This document shows, piece after piece, positions 1 through 10,564 of a stretch of DNA of 64,000 bases. A program made the position numbers and the translations under genes. The stretch spans positions 186,001 through 250,000 of the forward strand of contig NZ_JADIVZ010000004.1 in assembly GCF_015319165.1 (NCBI RefSeq), read 5' to 3'. The notes beneath the pieces are model-generated. The model worked only from the letters and a program-made list of their open reading frames with translations, made no database searches and was not told where the DNA came from. Within the stretch, counting starts at the first letter, position 1, and every line of letters starts with the position of its first letter. Source of the stretch: Nocardioides acrostichi (GTDB taxonomy: Bacteria > Actinomycetota > Actinomycetes > Propionibacteriales > Nocardioidaceae).

Positions 1-869
1 CGGGCGCAGCGGCGGGTTGACCTTGAAGGTGGGGTCGTAGCCGGCGAGCAGGTCGGTGGTGAGCAGCAGGTGGTGCGGGGTGACCTCCGCGGTCACGGAC
101 CAGTGTCCATCCTTCTCGGCCTGCGCCTTGGCCCAGCGGATCACCTCGACGGTGCCGGCGGTGGAGGCGTGCGCGACGTGCACGCGCGAGCCGGTGTGCC
201 GGGCGAGCATCACGTCTCGGGCGACGATGACCTCCTCGGCGATGCCCGGCCACCCGGGGAGCCCGAGCCGACCCGACAGCTCACCCTCGTGGCAGCAGGC
301 ACTGGGCCCGGCCAGGGAGGGATCCTGGGCATGCTGGCTGACCACGCCCCCGAAGGCGCGCACGTACTCCAGCGCCCGGCGCATGACGCGCGGGTCGGCC
401 ACGCACTTGCCGTCGTCGGAGAAGACCTGCACCCCGGCCCGGGACCGGTGCATGAGGCCCAGCTCGGCGAGCTCCTCGCCGGCCAGACCCTTGGTGACGG
501 CCCCCACGGGCTGTACGTCGACCAGCCCGGCGGCGCGGCCGAGGTCGAAGACGTGCTCGGCGGCCTCGGCGGTGTCGGTGACCGGGCTGGTGTTCGCCAT
601 CGCCAGCACCGCGGTGTAGCCACCGGCGGCGGCCGCGCAGGAGCCGGTGCGCACGGTCTCGGCGTCCTCGCGCCCGGGCTGGCGCAGGTGGGTGTGCAGG
701 TCGACGAGACCGGGCAGCAGCACGAGCCCGTCGCCGTCGACGACATCGCCGGGCTCGATGCCGTCTGCATCGAGTCCGGGACCGATCTCGGCGATGACAC
801 CCTCGACCACGCGGACGTCGGCCGTGGTGTCACCGAGTAGCGACGCTCCCCGGACCAGCAGGCTGGCAC

Positions 870-873
<4 letters not shown>
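1..873 (-). CDS. pyrC: dihydroorotase, 5' part only (runs off left edge)
   Basis: Dihydroorotase catalyses the reversible cyclisation of carbamoyl-aspartate to dihydroorotate, step three of cytoplasmic UMP synthesis. The first 291 residues are visible. The amidohydrolase metal site [10 protein letters not shown] lies at about residues 55-65, followed by ANTSPVTD near 92-99; a second metal-site histidine is seen in VSQHAQDP and another in [10 protein letters not shown] near the edge. The ATG at 873 overlaps the pyrB stop codon by four bases (ATGA), so the two are translationally coupled. The gene continues left of the window, so about a third of a normal 430-residue dihydroorotase is missing. 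Certain in family; completeness cannot be judged. Confidence 0.95.
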
Positions 874-2551
<1,678 letters not shown>

Positions 2552-2595
2552 TCAGTCCCCGGCGGACCAGTGTCCCACGCTCGCGGCGACTGCAC

Positions 2596-3639
2596 TCACA
2601 GCTCGAGGAGAACCTTGCCGACCGCGCCGCCCTCGACGGCGGCATGAGCCTCGGCGGTCTGCTCCAGCGGGTAGTGGTGCAGCGGCAGCCCGGCGTCCTC
2701 CCCCACGCGCAGCGCCCCCGCCTCGACGGCGGCGGTGACGTCGTCGATCGCCGCGCGCAGCAGATCGCGGCGGAGCGTGTAGAGGATCAGCCCCTGGAGC
2801 CGCGCGTTCTTGGCGAAGGTCGCCCGCACCGGCACCGGGGCGGACTCGCCCTGCTTGTCGGCGTAGTAGGCGATGACCCCACCGTTGCGCACGACGCGCG
2901 CGTCGATCGCGGCGTTGTCGGCCAGCGACACCTCGACGACGATGTCGACACCGTCGGCTCCGTCCGGCGCGACGGCCTCGATCGCGGCGGCCGTGTCGTC
3001 GGCGGATCCGGCGGTGTAGTCCACGACGTGGTGTGCGCCCGCAGCCGTGGCCAGGGCGGCCTTCTCCTCGCTGCTCACCGTGGCGACGACCGTCGCACCG
3101 GCCCAGCGGGCGAGTTGGATCGCAGCGTTCCCGACAGCCCCGGCACCACCGGCGACGAGGACGGCGAGACCCTCCATCGAGCCGGGCGCAACGCGGGTGG
3201 CGAGGTCACCGGCGGTGAGGGCCCGGTGGGCGGTGACGGCCGGCACGCCCAGGCTGGCTCCGAGATCGAAGGACGCCCCCTCGGGCAACCGGCCCAGCGT
3301 CTCGACGGGCTGCACGGTGTACTGGGCGGCGGTGCCGAGGGCGCGCTCGTGCTGCGCCAGCACGGTCCACACCCGATCACCCACGGCCAGCGTGTCGACG
3401 CCGGGACCGACCGCGTCGACCGTGCCCGCGCCGTCCTGGCCCGGCGTCACCTCGTCGAAGTCGCCGTGCATGCCGTTGGCCCGGAACTTCCAGTCCGTCG
3501 GATTCACACCGGCGCGCTCCAGGCGCACCCTCACCTCGCCCGGCCCGGGCACGGGAACCGGTCGATCGACCACCTCCAGCACCTCGAAGGCGGCTCCGGT
3601 CTCCCGGTAGACGACGGCACGCATGCTGGTGGGTTCCAT
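2596..3639 (-). CDS. NADPH:quinone reductase-like MDR oxidoreductase
   Basis: Medium-chain dehydrogenase/reductase of the quinone-oxidoreductase (zeta-crystallin) type, predicted cytosolic and NADPH-dependent. The GroES-like N-terminal half has NPTDWKFR and TPGQDGAGTV; the Rossmann half has VLVAGGAGAVGNAAIQLA at about 155-172, and YYADKQ lies near 270. There are no catalytic or structural zinc ligands, so an alcohol dehydrogenase is unlikely. Two starts are possible: ATG at 3639 (MEPTSM) or ATG at 3624 (MRAVVYRE), the latter resembling the usual family N terminus; neither has a convincing ribosome-binding site. The 236 bases between this gene and pyrR hold only the pyr leader and no other gene. 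The substrate cannot be read from sequence. Confidence 0.85.
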   Translation of the reverse strand: MEPTSMRAVVYRETGAAFEVLEVVDRPVPVPGPGEVRVRLERAGVNPTDWKFRANGMHGDFDEVTPGQDGAGTVDAVGPGVDTLAVGDRVWTVLAQHERALGTAAQYTVQPVETLGRLPEGASFDLGASLGVPAVTAHRALTAGDLATRVAPGSMEGLAVLVAGGAGAVGNAAIQLARWAGATVVATVSSEEKAALATAAGAHHVVDYTAGSADDTAAAIEAVAPDGADGVDIVVEVSLADNAAIDARVVRNGGVIAYYADKQGESAPVPVRATFAKNARLQGLILYTLRRDLLRAAIDDVTAAVEAGALRVGEDAGLPLHHYPLEQTAEAHAAVEGGAVGKVLLEL

Positions 3640-3653
3640 GGGTGGTGCAGCAG

Positions 3654-4670
3654 TCAGAGGGCGTCGGCCATTCCCGCGCAGGCCGCCAGCCACGAGCGCG
3701 TCGTCTGCTTCGACAGCTGCAGGTAGGGCACGACCGAGCCGGCGACGAGCATCGGGTCGTAGGGCACGCGGTAGACCCCCCGCGTGCGCTGCTCGTAGAC
3801 GTCGACCAGGTCGTCGGCGAGCGCCTTGTCGACTTTCGGCGAGGGGTCGGAGAGCACGGTGACGGTGCGTTGCTTGAGGTCGGAGTAGCCCGCGTCGGCC
3901 AAGGCGTCGAGCATCCACAACCCGGAGTAGCCGGTGTCTTCGCGCACCGTGCTGGTGACGACGAGCAGGTCGGCCTTCTTCGCCGCCGCCAACCAGTTCT
4001 CGGCGCGCATGTTGTTGCCGGTGTCGACCAGCGTGATGCGGTAGAACCGCTGGAGCAGCGCGTGCACCGAGTCGAAGTCCTCAGCGCGGATCATGCCGGT
4101 CACGTCGGGCCGCTCGTCGGAGGCCAGGGTGTCGAAGTGCGCGTCTCCCTGGGAGCGTACGAACGCAGCGAGATCGCCGATGCGGGACTGGTAGACGTCG
4201 CTGAACCGATCGAGCTCCTCGAGCAGCTCGCGGGTGGTGTTGCGGTGCGCGGCGCGCTGGCACCGCATGCCCAGGGTGCCGCGGGTCTCGTTGTTGTCCC
4301 AGGCCACGACCCCACCCCCACGCACACTGCCGAAGGTGTACCCGGCGGCGAGCACGCCCGTGGTCTTGGCGGCCCCGCCCTTGGGGTTGACGAAGGCGAT
4401 GGTGCGCGGGGCACCGAAGTCGCGTTGGACCATGGCTCGCAGCCGCTGGTGCTCGGTCTCCGCCGGGCCCATCGAGAGCTTCATCGCGCCACCCGACGCG
4501 CGGTTCAGCCAGCCGCGCCAGCCCCACGTCGCGGCCGGGTCGGTCGTGACGGCGGCTCGGCGATCGAGGAAGTCCGACGCCGTCGCGAAGCGTCGTGGCT
4601 CGCCGCGATGGGAGCTGGCGGGCTGGGGAGAGGACTGGCTGGAGGGCTGTTCCGAGAATGCCTGCGACAT
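3654..4670 (-). CDS. ParA/MinD-family ATPase
   Basis: A 338-residue P-loop ATPase with a deviant Walker A motif NPKGGAAKTT at about residues 94-103, AWDNNETRGTLG (the position of the ParA switch I region) at about 122-133, and a Walker B-like ITLVDTGNN near 212. The first 60 residues are Ser/Gln-rich and look disordered. There is no adjacent ParB or septum-site gene, so a role in chromosome partition is not supported. Single-copy ParA-like ATPases of this shape occur in actinobacteria near secretion or positioning systems, but nothing here identifies the cargo. The stop lies 14 bases before the possible ATG 3639 of the MDR gene downstream, so the two may be cotranscribed. Confidence 0.8.
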   Translation of the reverse strand: MSQAFSEQPSSQSSPQPASSHRGEPRRFATASDFLDRRAAVTTDPAATWGWRGWLNRASGGAMKLSMGPAETEHQRLRAMVQRDFGAPRTIAFVNPKGGAAKTTGVLAAGYTFGSVRGGGVVAWDNNETRGTLGMRCQRAAHRNTTRELLEELDRFSDVYQSRIGDLAAFVRSQGDAHFDTLASDERPDVTGMIRAEDFDSVHALLQRFYRITLVDTGNNMRAENWLAAAKKADLLVVTSTVREDTGYSGLWMLDALADAGYSDLKQRTVTVLSDPSPKVDKALADDLVDVYEQRTRGVYRVPYDPMLVAGSVVPYLQLSKQTTRSWLAACAGMADAL

Positions 4671-4721
4671 GGGCCCGAGCCTTCCCCGCCGCGGCCGCAG
4701 TCACACCCCGGGATCCGTGGC

Positions 4722-6089
4722 TCAGAGGCCGGTCTTGTGCAGCGCCACCCGGATCGTGCGGTGGAAGGTCGGGTAGGCGAAGTGCATGCCCCGCAGCGTC
4801 GCGACCGGGATCCGGGCGTGGACGGCGGCGCTGAGCAGGCCGAGCACCTCACCGCCGTAGGGCGCCACGACGCTGGCCCCGACGAGCACGCCACGGTCGG
4901 CGTCCGCCACCACCTTGACCAGCCCCTCGGCGCCGTGGATCCAGCCGCGCGAGTCGCGCCCGATGTCGGCCAGCCCGGTCACGACCTCGATGCCCTGCTC
5001 GCGGGCCTGCTCCTCGGTGAGGCCCACCGAACCGACCTCGGGGTCGGTGAACGTCACGCGGGAGACGCCGTGGTACTCCGCCCAGGGGCCCTCCTCGCCC
5101 AGCAGATCGCGCACCACGACGTCGCCCTGGTAGAGCGAGACGTGGGTGAACGCGCCGTGCCCCGTGATGTCGCCTACCGCCCACAACCGCTCGCCGGCCC
5201 GGCACCGCTCGTCGACCTCGATCGTGGTCGCCTCCGGATCGAGCCCGACCGTCTCGAGACCGATGTCGTCGAGGTTCTGGTGCCTGCCCGCGGCCACCAG
5301 CAGCCGGTCGACGACGACCTCCTCGCCGTCAACCACGATCGTGAAGCAGCGCCCGTCGTGGGAGACCCGCTCGACGTCGGCCGCGGCCCGCAGGTCGATG
5401 CCGTCGTCGCTCAGCACTCCGCACATGAGCTCGGCGCTCTCCGGCTCCTCGGGCATCAAGATGCGGGGCGCGACCTCGATCAGCGTGACCGCCGTACCGA
5501 ACCGCGCGAAGGTCTGGGCGAGCTCGCAGCCGATCGGGCCGCCACCGATGACGGCCATGGATTCCGGCGCCTCGGTGAGCTCGAAGATGTCACGGTTGGT
5601 CCAGAACGGGGTGTCGTCCAGCCCGTCGATGGGCGGCGCGGCCGGCTTCGTGCCGGTGTTGACCACCACGCCGCGCTCCCCGACGAGCACGCGCTCGCCG
5701 TCGTCGGTCTGTACGCGCACCCGGCCGGTGCCGTCGAGGCGACCGTGGCCGCGCACGATGGTGACGCCCTCGTCGTCGAGCGGCTCGGCGTGCGCGTCGT
5801 CGTGCCAGTCGTGATTGGCCTCGCGGATGCGCGCCGCGGCAGGCGCCAGCGACGGGGTGACGCTGACCTCGCCGGAGAGCTCGCCGGCGCGCCGCGCCTC
5901 GGCGAGCGCGTCGGCCGAGCGGATCAGCAGCTTCGAGGGTGTGCACCCCCAGAAGGGGCACTCACCGCCGACCAGGCGCGACTCGACGCCGGCCACGGAG
6001 AGCCCGGCGCGGGCCAGCTTGCGGGCGGCGAGCTCACCACCGGAGCCGATGCCGAGCACGATGACGTCAAAGGACTCCTCGTCGACCAT
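4722..6089 (-). CDS. pyridine nucleotide-disulfide oxidoreductase (paralogue 1)
   Basis: Flavoprotein of the dihydrolipoamide dehydrogenase/mercuric reductase family, 455 residues. The FAD-binding GIGSGGELAA is at the N terminus, the redox disulfide motif GGECPFWGCTPSK at about 40-52, a second dinucleotide site AVIGGGPIGCELAQ near 175-188, and the FAD ribityl motif LWAVGDITGHGAFTH near 300. In the C-terminal dimerisation region the usual HPT catalytic-base segment is replaced by FAYPTFHR, so the standard His/Glu base pair is missing. It is paralogous to the gene at 6979-8394 and separated from it by a DUF1206 membrane protein. The electron acceptor is unknown; calling it lipoamide or mercuric reductase would be overreach. 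Confidence 0.88.
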   Translation of the reverse strand: MVDEESFDVIVLGIGSGGELAARKLARAGLSVAGVESRLVGGECPFWGCTPSKLLIRSADALAEARRAGELSGEVSVTPSLAPAAARIREANHDWHDDAHAEPLDDEGVTIVRGHGRLDGTGRVRVQTDDGERVLVGERGVVVNTGTKPAAPPIDGLDDTPFWTNRDIFELTEAPESMAVIGGGPIGCELAQTFARFGTAVTLIEVAPRILMPEEPESAELMCGVLSDDGIDLRAAADVERVSHDGRCFTIVVDGEEVVVDRLLVAAGRHQNLDDIGLETVGLDPEATTIEVDERCRAGERLWAVGDITGHGAFTHVSLYQGDVVVRDLLGEEGPWAEYHGVSRVTFTDPEVGSVGLTEEQAREQGIEVVTGLADIGRDSRGWIHGAEGLVKVVADADRGVLVGASVVAPYGGEVLGLLSAAVHARIPVATLRGMHFAYPTFHRTIRVALHKTGL

Positions 6090-6144
6090 GGTTCCAGCGT
6101 GCCAGGCCTCACGACGCCCGGAGGGGTGGCGCGGCCTCGCCCGG

Positions 6145-6930
6145 TCAGGTGTCCAGGTGCTTGGCGCGGGCGAAGTTGAAGAGCCCGTAGCAGAGGATGC
6201 CGAGGGCGACCACGGACAGCAGAACCGCTCCGCCGGGCGCCTCGAGGATCTTCTGGAGCGCCACGTCGAGGCCACCGGATCTCTTCGGCTGGTGCTGCAC
6301 CGCAGCCCAGCAGAAGAGAATGCCGACGACGCCGATGGCGGCGCCCTTGGCGGAGTACCCGACCTTGCCGAACACCAGGAACGCACGCCCGCTCTGACCG
6401 GCCTGACCCTCGGCATCGAGATCCTCGCGGAACTCCTCCGACCAGCCCTTGTGGATCTGCGCCACGCCGTAGCCGATGACGGCCAGGCCCACGACGCCGA
6501 CGATGATCTGCCCGCCGGGAAGGTCCATGATCGTGGCGGTCCAGGAGTCGGTCCCGCCCTTGGACCCGCTGCCCATCGCCACCTTGACGGCCGAGACGCC
6601 GATCGAGAGGTACAGCAACGCCTTCAGCCCCGACTTCCACTCGTGATCGACGACGACCTCGATGCCCCGCCAGATCACCAGCAGGAACATGCCGACGGCC
6701 ACGGCCCACACCGCCGCGGCACCGAGCGGTTGCTGCGCGAGCTCGTGCAGCGCGCCGCTGCTGCTGGCGCTGCCGGACCGGTCGCCGAGGGCGAGTCGCA
6801 GGGCGAGGTAGCCGATGAGCAGGTTCACCAGTCCGTACGCCAGTAGTCCGGCTCGTGCGGCGTTCTGCACCCAGGGGTGGTCATCGCCCCGCCGGGCGAC
6901 GTCACGAGCAGGGTCTCGAAGGTCCGGCAT
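6145..6930 (-). CDS. DUF1206 membrane protein
   Basis: A 261-residue integral membrane protein with six predicted helices arranged as three repeats of a two-helix unit, the known layout of DUF1206. Each repeat contains a Gly/Tyr motif (AYGLVNLLIGYLAL, GYGVAQIHKG, CYGLFNFARAKH). Function of the family is unknown. It is placed between two paralogous disulfide oxidoreductases on the same strand with short gaps of 48 and 55 bases, so the three may form one transcription unit and the membrane protein could be a partner or membrane anchor (inference). A -10-like TAGGAC lies seven bases before the ATG, a poor match. Confidence 0.85.
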   Translation of the reverse strand: MPDLRDPARDVARRGDDHPWVQNAARAGLLAYGLVNLLIGYLALRLALGDRSGSASSSGALHELAQQPLGAAAVWAVAVGMFLLVIWRGIEVVVDHEWKSGLKALLYLSIGVSAVKVAMGSGSKGGTDSWTATIMDLPGGQIIVGVVGLAVIGYGVAQIHKGWSEEFREDLDAEGQAGQSGRAFLVFGKVGYSAKGAAIGVVGILFCWAAVQHQPKRSGGLDVALQKILEAPGGAVLLSVVALGILCYGLFNFARAKHLDT

Positions 6931-6978
6931 ACGCTCGGTCCTACCCCTTCGGGGACGCTCGTCGGCTCACCCGACGGC

Positions 6979-8394
6979 TCACCCGTCGTCGTCGAGGTCG
7001 GCCAGCGCGGACTCGATGGCCCGGTGGAAGGTCGGGTAGGCGTAGATCATCTCCCGCAACGTGGCGACCGGCACCTCGGCGTGGACGGCGACCGCCAGGA
7101 ACCCGAGCACCTCACCCGCCGCGGGTCCCACGACGCTGGCACCGACCAGCACCCCACGGTCGGCGTCCTCGACCACCTTCACCAGTCCCTGCCCGGCGCC
7201 GCCGTGCAGCCATCCGCGCGAGCCGAGATCCTCGACGAGGCCGACGCGCACGGTCAGACCGGCCTCGCGCGCACGCTGCTCCGTCAGACCGACGCCGGCG
7301 ACCTCGGGGTCGGTGAAGGTCGTGTGCGGGACGGCGCGGTACTGCGCGGCCGCGCCGCCTTCGCCGAGCACCGAGCGCAGCGCGATCGCCTGCTGGTACA
7401 TCGCCACGTGCGTGAAGGCGCCCTGGCCCGTGACGTCGCCGATGGCCCACAGCCCCTCGACGGGGCCGTCCGCGCCGAGCACTCGCAGCCGCTCGTCGAC
7501 CGCGAGGGTCCGGGCAGTCGGATCGAGACCGACCGTCTCCAGGCCGAGGTCGTCGAGGTTCGGCGTGCGCCCTGCTGCCACGAGCAGCTGGTCGGCATGC
7601 AGGGTCTCGCGCCGGCCCCCGGACTCCTCGACCGCGACGCTGAACGTGCCGTCGAGGTACCCCACCTCGGCGATCGAGACGCCGCTCATGACGCGCACCC
7701 CCTCGTGCGCCAGCACGTCGGTGAGCAGCGCCGACGCCTCGGGCTCCTCGGGTCCGAGAATCCGCGGCCCGGCCTCGAGCACCGTCGTGCGGGCGCCGAA
7801 GCGCGCGAAGACCTGCGTCATCTCGGCGCCGATGGGGCCGCCGCCGATGACGAGCAGCGACGCCGGCACGGAGGTGGCCTGCACGGCCTCGCGGTTGGTC
7901 CAGTACGGGGTGCTGTCGAGCCCGGGGATGGGCAGCTGCGCCGGACGGGTGCCCGGGTTGAGCACGACGCCGCGCTCGGCGCGCCACGTCGAGGTCGCGC
8001 CGTCCGGGCCCTGGACGGCGACGGTCCGCTCGCCGGTGAGCCGGCCTTGGCCGCGGGCGAAGGTGACCCCTGCGTCGGTGAGCCGGTCGACCGCGACCTG
8101 GTCGTCCCAGTCGGTGGTGGCCTCCTCGCGGATGCGCCGGGCCACCGGCTCCCACGACGCGGTGATCGTCGCCTCGCCGGCCAGGCCGTCGATGCGGCGT
8201 CCCTCGGCGAGCAGGTCGGCGGCACGCACCATCATCTTCGACGGCACACAGCCGTAGTACGGGCACTCGCCGCCGGTGAGGTGCTTCTCGACCGCCACGA
8301 CCCGCAGCCCCGCCTCGGCCGCTCCGGTGGCGAGGGACTCCGCCCCAGGGCCGAGCCCGACGATGATCAGGTCGCAGGTCTGCTCCTCGCTCAT
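6979..8394 (-). CDS. pyridine nucleotide-disulfide oxidoreductase (paralogue 2)
   Basis: A second 471-residue member of the same flavoprotein family as 4722-6089. Visible motifs are the N-terminal IVGLGPGAESLAT, the redox disulfide GGECPYYGCVPSK at about 40-52, LVIGGGPIGAEMTQ near 182-195 and LWAIGDVTGQGAFTH near 313. It ends in MIYAYPTFHRAIESAL, so it shares with its paralogue the loss of the canonical HPT base motif. Both keep the CX4C cysteines, so disulfide chemistry is possible with a different proton donor. The ATG at 8394 gives the natural start; CATCAT six bases upstream could be a weak leaderless -10. Likely arose by duplication around the DUF1206 gene. Confidence 0.88.
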   Translation of the reverse strand: MSEEQTCDLIIVGLGPGAESLATGAAEAGLRVVAVEKHLTGGECPYYGCVPSKMMVRAADLLAEGRRIDGLAGEATITASWEPVARRIREEATTDWDDQVAVDRLTDAGVTFARGQGRLTGERTVAVQGPDGATSTWRAERGVVLNPGTRPAQLPIPGLDSTPYWTNREAVQATSVPASLLVIGGGPIGAEMTQVFARFGARTTVLEAGPRILGPEEPEASALLTDVLAHEGVRVMSGVSIAEVGYLDGTFSVAVEESGGRRETLHADQLLVAAGRTPNLDDLGLETVGLDPTARTLAVDERLRVLGADGPVEGLWAIGDVTGQGAFTHVAMYQQAIALRSVLGEGGAAAQYRAVPHTTFTDPEVAGVGLTEQRAREAGLTVRVGLVEDLGSRGWLHGGAGQGLVKVVEDADRGVLVGASVVGPAAGEVLGFLAVAVHAEVPVATLREMIYAYPTFHRAIESALADLDDDG

Positions 8395-8416
8395 GTCGCC
8401 ATGATGGCACCCGAGG

Positions 8417-8484
8417 GGGCACGCGTCAGGGCACGGGAGAGGGCACGCGTCAGGGCACGGGAGCGGGGCACGCGTCAGGGCACG
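8417..8484. repeat. three tandem copies of a 24-bp unit
   Basis: The unit beginning GGGCACGCGTCAGGGCAC occurs at 8417-8440, 8441-8464 and, in a shortened form, 8466-8484, with one extra base before the last copy. The third copy contains the stop codon and the last codons of the dehydrogenase that ends at 8475; the other two copies lie past the stop, in front of the ATG at 8394. The units are almost identical, which points to recent slippage duplication. Confidence 0.85.
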
Positions 8485-9509
8485 ACGACGAGCTTGCCCA
8501 CGTGCTCGCGCCGGGCCAGCTGCCGCTGCGCCTCGGCCACGGAGTCCAGGGCGAACGTCTCGGCGACGAGGGGTCGGACGACGCCGTGACGGGCGAGGTC
8601 GACGAGTCGCTCGAAGATGCGGGGCGTGTGCATCGTCGACCCGACGAGGGCCAGGTTGCCCAGGTAGAGCTCGCGCACGTCGAGGTCGACGGCCCAGCCG
8701 TCGAGAGCACCGGCGACGACCCAGCGGCCCCCGGGGCGCAGCAGGCCGAGACCTCGGCCGATCAGGGGGCCGGCCACGACGTCGATGACCGCGTCGTAGC
8801 CCCGCGGTGCGGCCGCCGCGGCGCCCTCGCGCACGGCTCCGCGGCGCCGGTCGACGGTGACCGAGGCGCCCGCTTCGCGCACGGCCGCGGCCTTGTCGCC
8901 GCTGCACACGGCCACCACGCGGGCACCGAGCGCACTGGCGAGCTGCACGACCGCGAGGCCCACGCCGCCCGAGGACCCCGTGACGAGCACGGTGTGACCC
9001 GCAGCGACCGACCCGCGGTCGAGCATGCCGAGCGCTGTCCCGTAGGCGATGGGCAGGGCGGCGAGCTCGACGTCGCTCAGCGGCGAGCCGTCAACCGCGT
9101 GGGCGCACGCGGCGGGCACGACGACGAACTCGGCGAACCCACCGTCGCGCTCACTGCCGAGCACATCGGCCGGCCGGGCGTCGGGCCCGTCGTCGTCGTA
9201 GAGGGCGGGGTCGAGGAGCACCCGGCCAGCCACGAGTTCGGGTGGCACCCCGTCGCCGCAGGCGACCACCGTGCCGGTGACGTCGCCGCCCTGGATCCGC
9301 GGGAAGTCGAGAGGCCCGAGCCAACCGCCCGGCTCGCCGTCGGCACCGTCGTGTCCGTACGCGCCCTCACGGGTCCACACGTCGGTGTTGTTGCAGCCCG
9401 CCGCGGCGACGCGTACGAGCACCTCGCCGGGGCCGGGATGCGGGGTCGCCACCTCGCGGACCTCGATCACCTCGAGCCCACCGTGACCGGTGATCACGGC
9501 AGCCCGCAT
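8475..9509 (-). CDS. zinc-binding-type MDR dehydrogenase, function unassigned
   Basis: A 344-residue medium-chain dehydrogenase/reductase. The N-terminal catalytic domain has AAGCNNTDVWTREG and RIQGGDVTGTVVACG, where GGD replaces the GHE motif of true zinc alcohol dehydrogenases; the cofactor domain has VLVTGSSGGVGLAVVQLA at about 168-185. The last residues (KLVVVP) are encoded inside a tandem repeat. ATG 9509 (MRAAVITG) is preferred over GTG 9527, which would add six residues; no ribosome-binding site distinguishes them. The gene lies 21 bases downstream of nusB on the same strand, probably as the distal gene of that transcript. Substrate unknown. Confidence 0.82.
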   Translation of the reverse strand: MRAAVITGHGGLEVIEVREVATPHPGPGEVLVRVAAAGCNNTDVWTREGAYGHDGADGEPGGWLGPLDFPRIQGGDVTGTVVACGDGVPPELVAGRVLLDPALYDDDGPDARPADVLGSERDGGFAEFVVVPAACAHAVDGSPLSDVELAALPIAYGTALGMLDRGSVAAGHTVLVTGSSGGVGLAVVQLASALGARVVAVCSGDKAAAVREAGASVTVDRRRGAVREGAAAAAPRGYDAVIDVVAGPLIGRGLGLLRPGGRWVVAGALDGWAVDLDVRELYLGNLALVGSTMHTPRIFERLVDLARHGVVRPLVAETFALDSVAEAQRQLARREHVGKLVVVP

Positions 9510-9530
9510 GGTCGCTGGCGTCGGCACCGC

Positions 9531-9935
9531 TCAGAGCGTGGCGCGGTCGCGCTGGATGGCCCCGAGCACGCCGTTGACGAACTGCGGCGACTCGTCGGTG
9601 GAGAGGTCGCGCACCAGGTGCACCGCCTCGGAGACCGCGACCTCGTCGGGCACGTCGTCGTTGAAGAGGATCTCGTAGACACCGAGTCGCAGCACGTTGC
9701 GGTCGATCGCGGGCATGCGCGCCAGGGTCCAGTCGGTGGAGTACCGCGTGAGCAGCTCGTCGATGCGCTGCTGGTGGTCGACCACGCCGCGCACCAGGTC
9801 ACTGGTGTACGGGTTGGTCGGCCCCTCACCGGACTCGATGGCCCGGGTCAGGGCGTCGAGGGGCGCCTCGGAGCGCATCTCGGCGCCGTAGAGGACGTCG
9901 AGGGCGCGCTTGCGCGCCTTGGAGCGAGCAGCCAT
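9531..9935 (-). CDS. nusB: transcription antitermination factor NusB
   Basis: NusB pairs with ribosomal protein S10 on boxA RNA to form the antitermination complex for rRNA transcription. The 134-residue protein is all-helical in outline, begins MAARSKARKRALDVLYGAEM and carries the family signature NPYTSDLVRGVVDHQ in the centre and AVHLVRDLSTDESPQFVNGVLG at the end. It starts five bases after the efp stop codon, so efp and nusB are clearly cotranscribed, the usual actinobacterial arrangement. Confidence 0.96.
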   Translation of the reverse strand: MAARSKARKRALDVLYGAEMRSEAPLDALTRAIESGEGPTNPYTSDLVRGVVDHQQRIDELLTRYSTDWTLARMPAIDRNVLRLGVYEILFNDDVPDEVAVSEAVHLVRDLSTDESPQFVNGVLGAIQRDRATL

Positions 9936-9939
9936 GCGG

Positions 9940-10503
9940 TCAGGACTTGACGCGGCCGAGGTAGGAGGAGTCGCGCGTGTCGACCTTGACCTTCTCGCCC
10001 TGGTTGATGAACAGCGGCACCTGCACCTCGGCGCCGGTCTCGACCGTCGCCGGCTTGGTGCGACCGGTGGCGGAGTCGCCCGCGACGCCCGGCTCGGTGA
10101 AGGTGATGACCAGCTCGACCGACGGCGGCAGCTCGACGAAGAGCACCCGGCCCTCGTTGGTGGCCACGATGGCCTCGTTGTTCTCGAGCAGGAACTTCGC
10201 GCCGTCGCCGAGCACCTCGGGCGGAACCTCGAGCTGCTCGTAGGTGCCGGTGTCCATGAACACGTAGCTGGTGCCGTCGTTGTAGAGGTACTGCATGGTG
10301 CGGCGGTCGACCGTGGCGGTCTCGACCTTGGTGCCGGCGTTGAAGGTCTTGTCGACGATCTTGTTCGACTCGACGTTCTTCAGCTTGGTGCGCACGAACG
10401 CCGGGCCCTTGCCGGGCTTGACGTGCTGGAACTCCTGCACGGCCCACAGCTGGCCTTCGATGTTGAGGACCAGGCCGTTCTTGAGGTCGTTCGTGGTTGC
10501 CAT
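9940..10503 (-). CDS. efp: translation elongation factor P
   Basis: EF-P enters the ribosomal E site and relieves stalling at consecutive prolines. The 187-residue sequence has the three-domain length of the family and the signature SYLGRVKS end. The tip loop reads [10 protein letters not shown] with Lys32 flanked by Pro30 and Pro34. This PGKGP loop is the actinobacterial form reported to work without lysine modification, and no epmA/epmB or earP gene is seen in the window. A 61-base gap separates it from aroQ upstream, room for its own promoter, though none stands out. Confidence 0.97.
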   Translation of the reverse strand: MATTNDLKNGLVLNIEGQLWAVQEFQHVKPGKGPAFVRTKLKNVESNKIVDKTFNAGTKVETATVDRRTMQYLYNDGTSYVFMDTGTYEQLEVPPEVLGDGAKFLLENNEAIVATNEGRVLFVELPPSVELVITFTEPGVAGDSATGRTKPATVETGAEVQVPLFINQGEKVKVDTRDSSYLGRVKS

Positions 10504-10564
10504 CTGCGTGCGTCAGCCTTCCAAGATCCGGAGCGGCCCGCGGGTCTCGGGCCAGCGGGTGAGT

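Noticed and set aside
4722-6089. Mercuric reductase call for the first disulfide oxidoreductase
   Set aside because: It lacks the N-terminal mercury-binding domain and the C-terminal vicinal cysteines, and no mer genes are present.
3642-6179. 845-residue plus-strand open frame opposite the ParA-like and oxidoreductase genes
   Set aside because: Composition is dominated by Gly, Val, Asp, Arg and His, typical of the complement of high-GC coding DNA; no ribosome-binding site or motif, and both genes beneath it are well supported.
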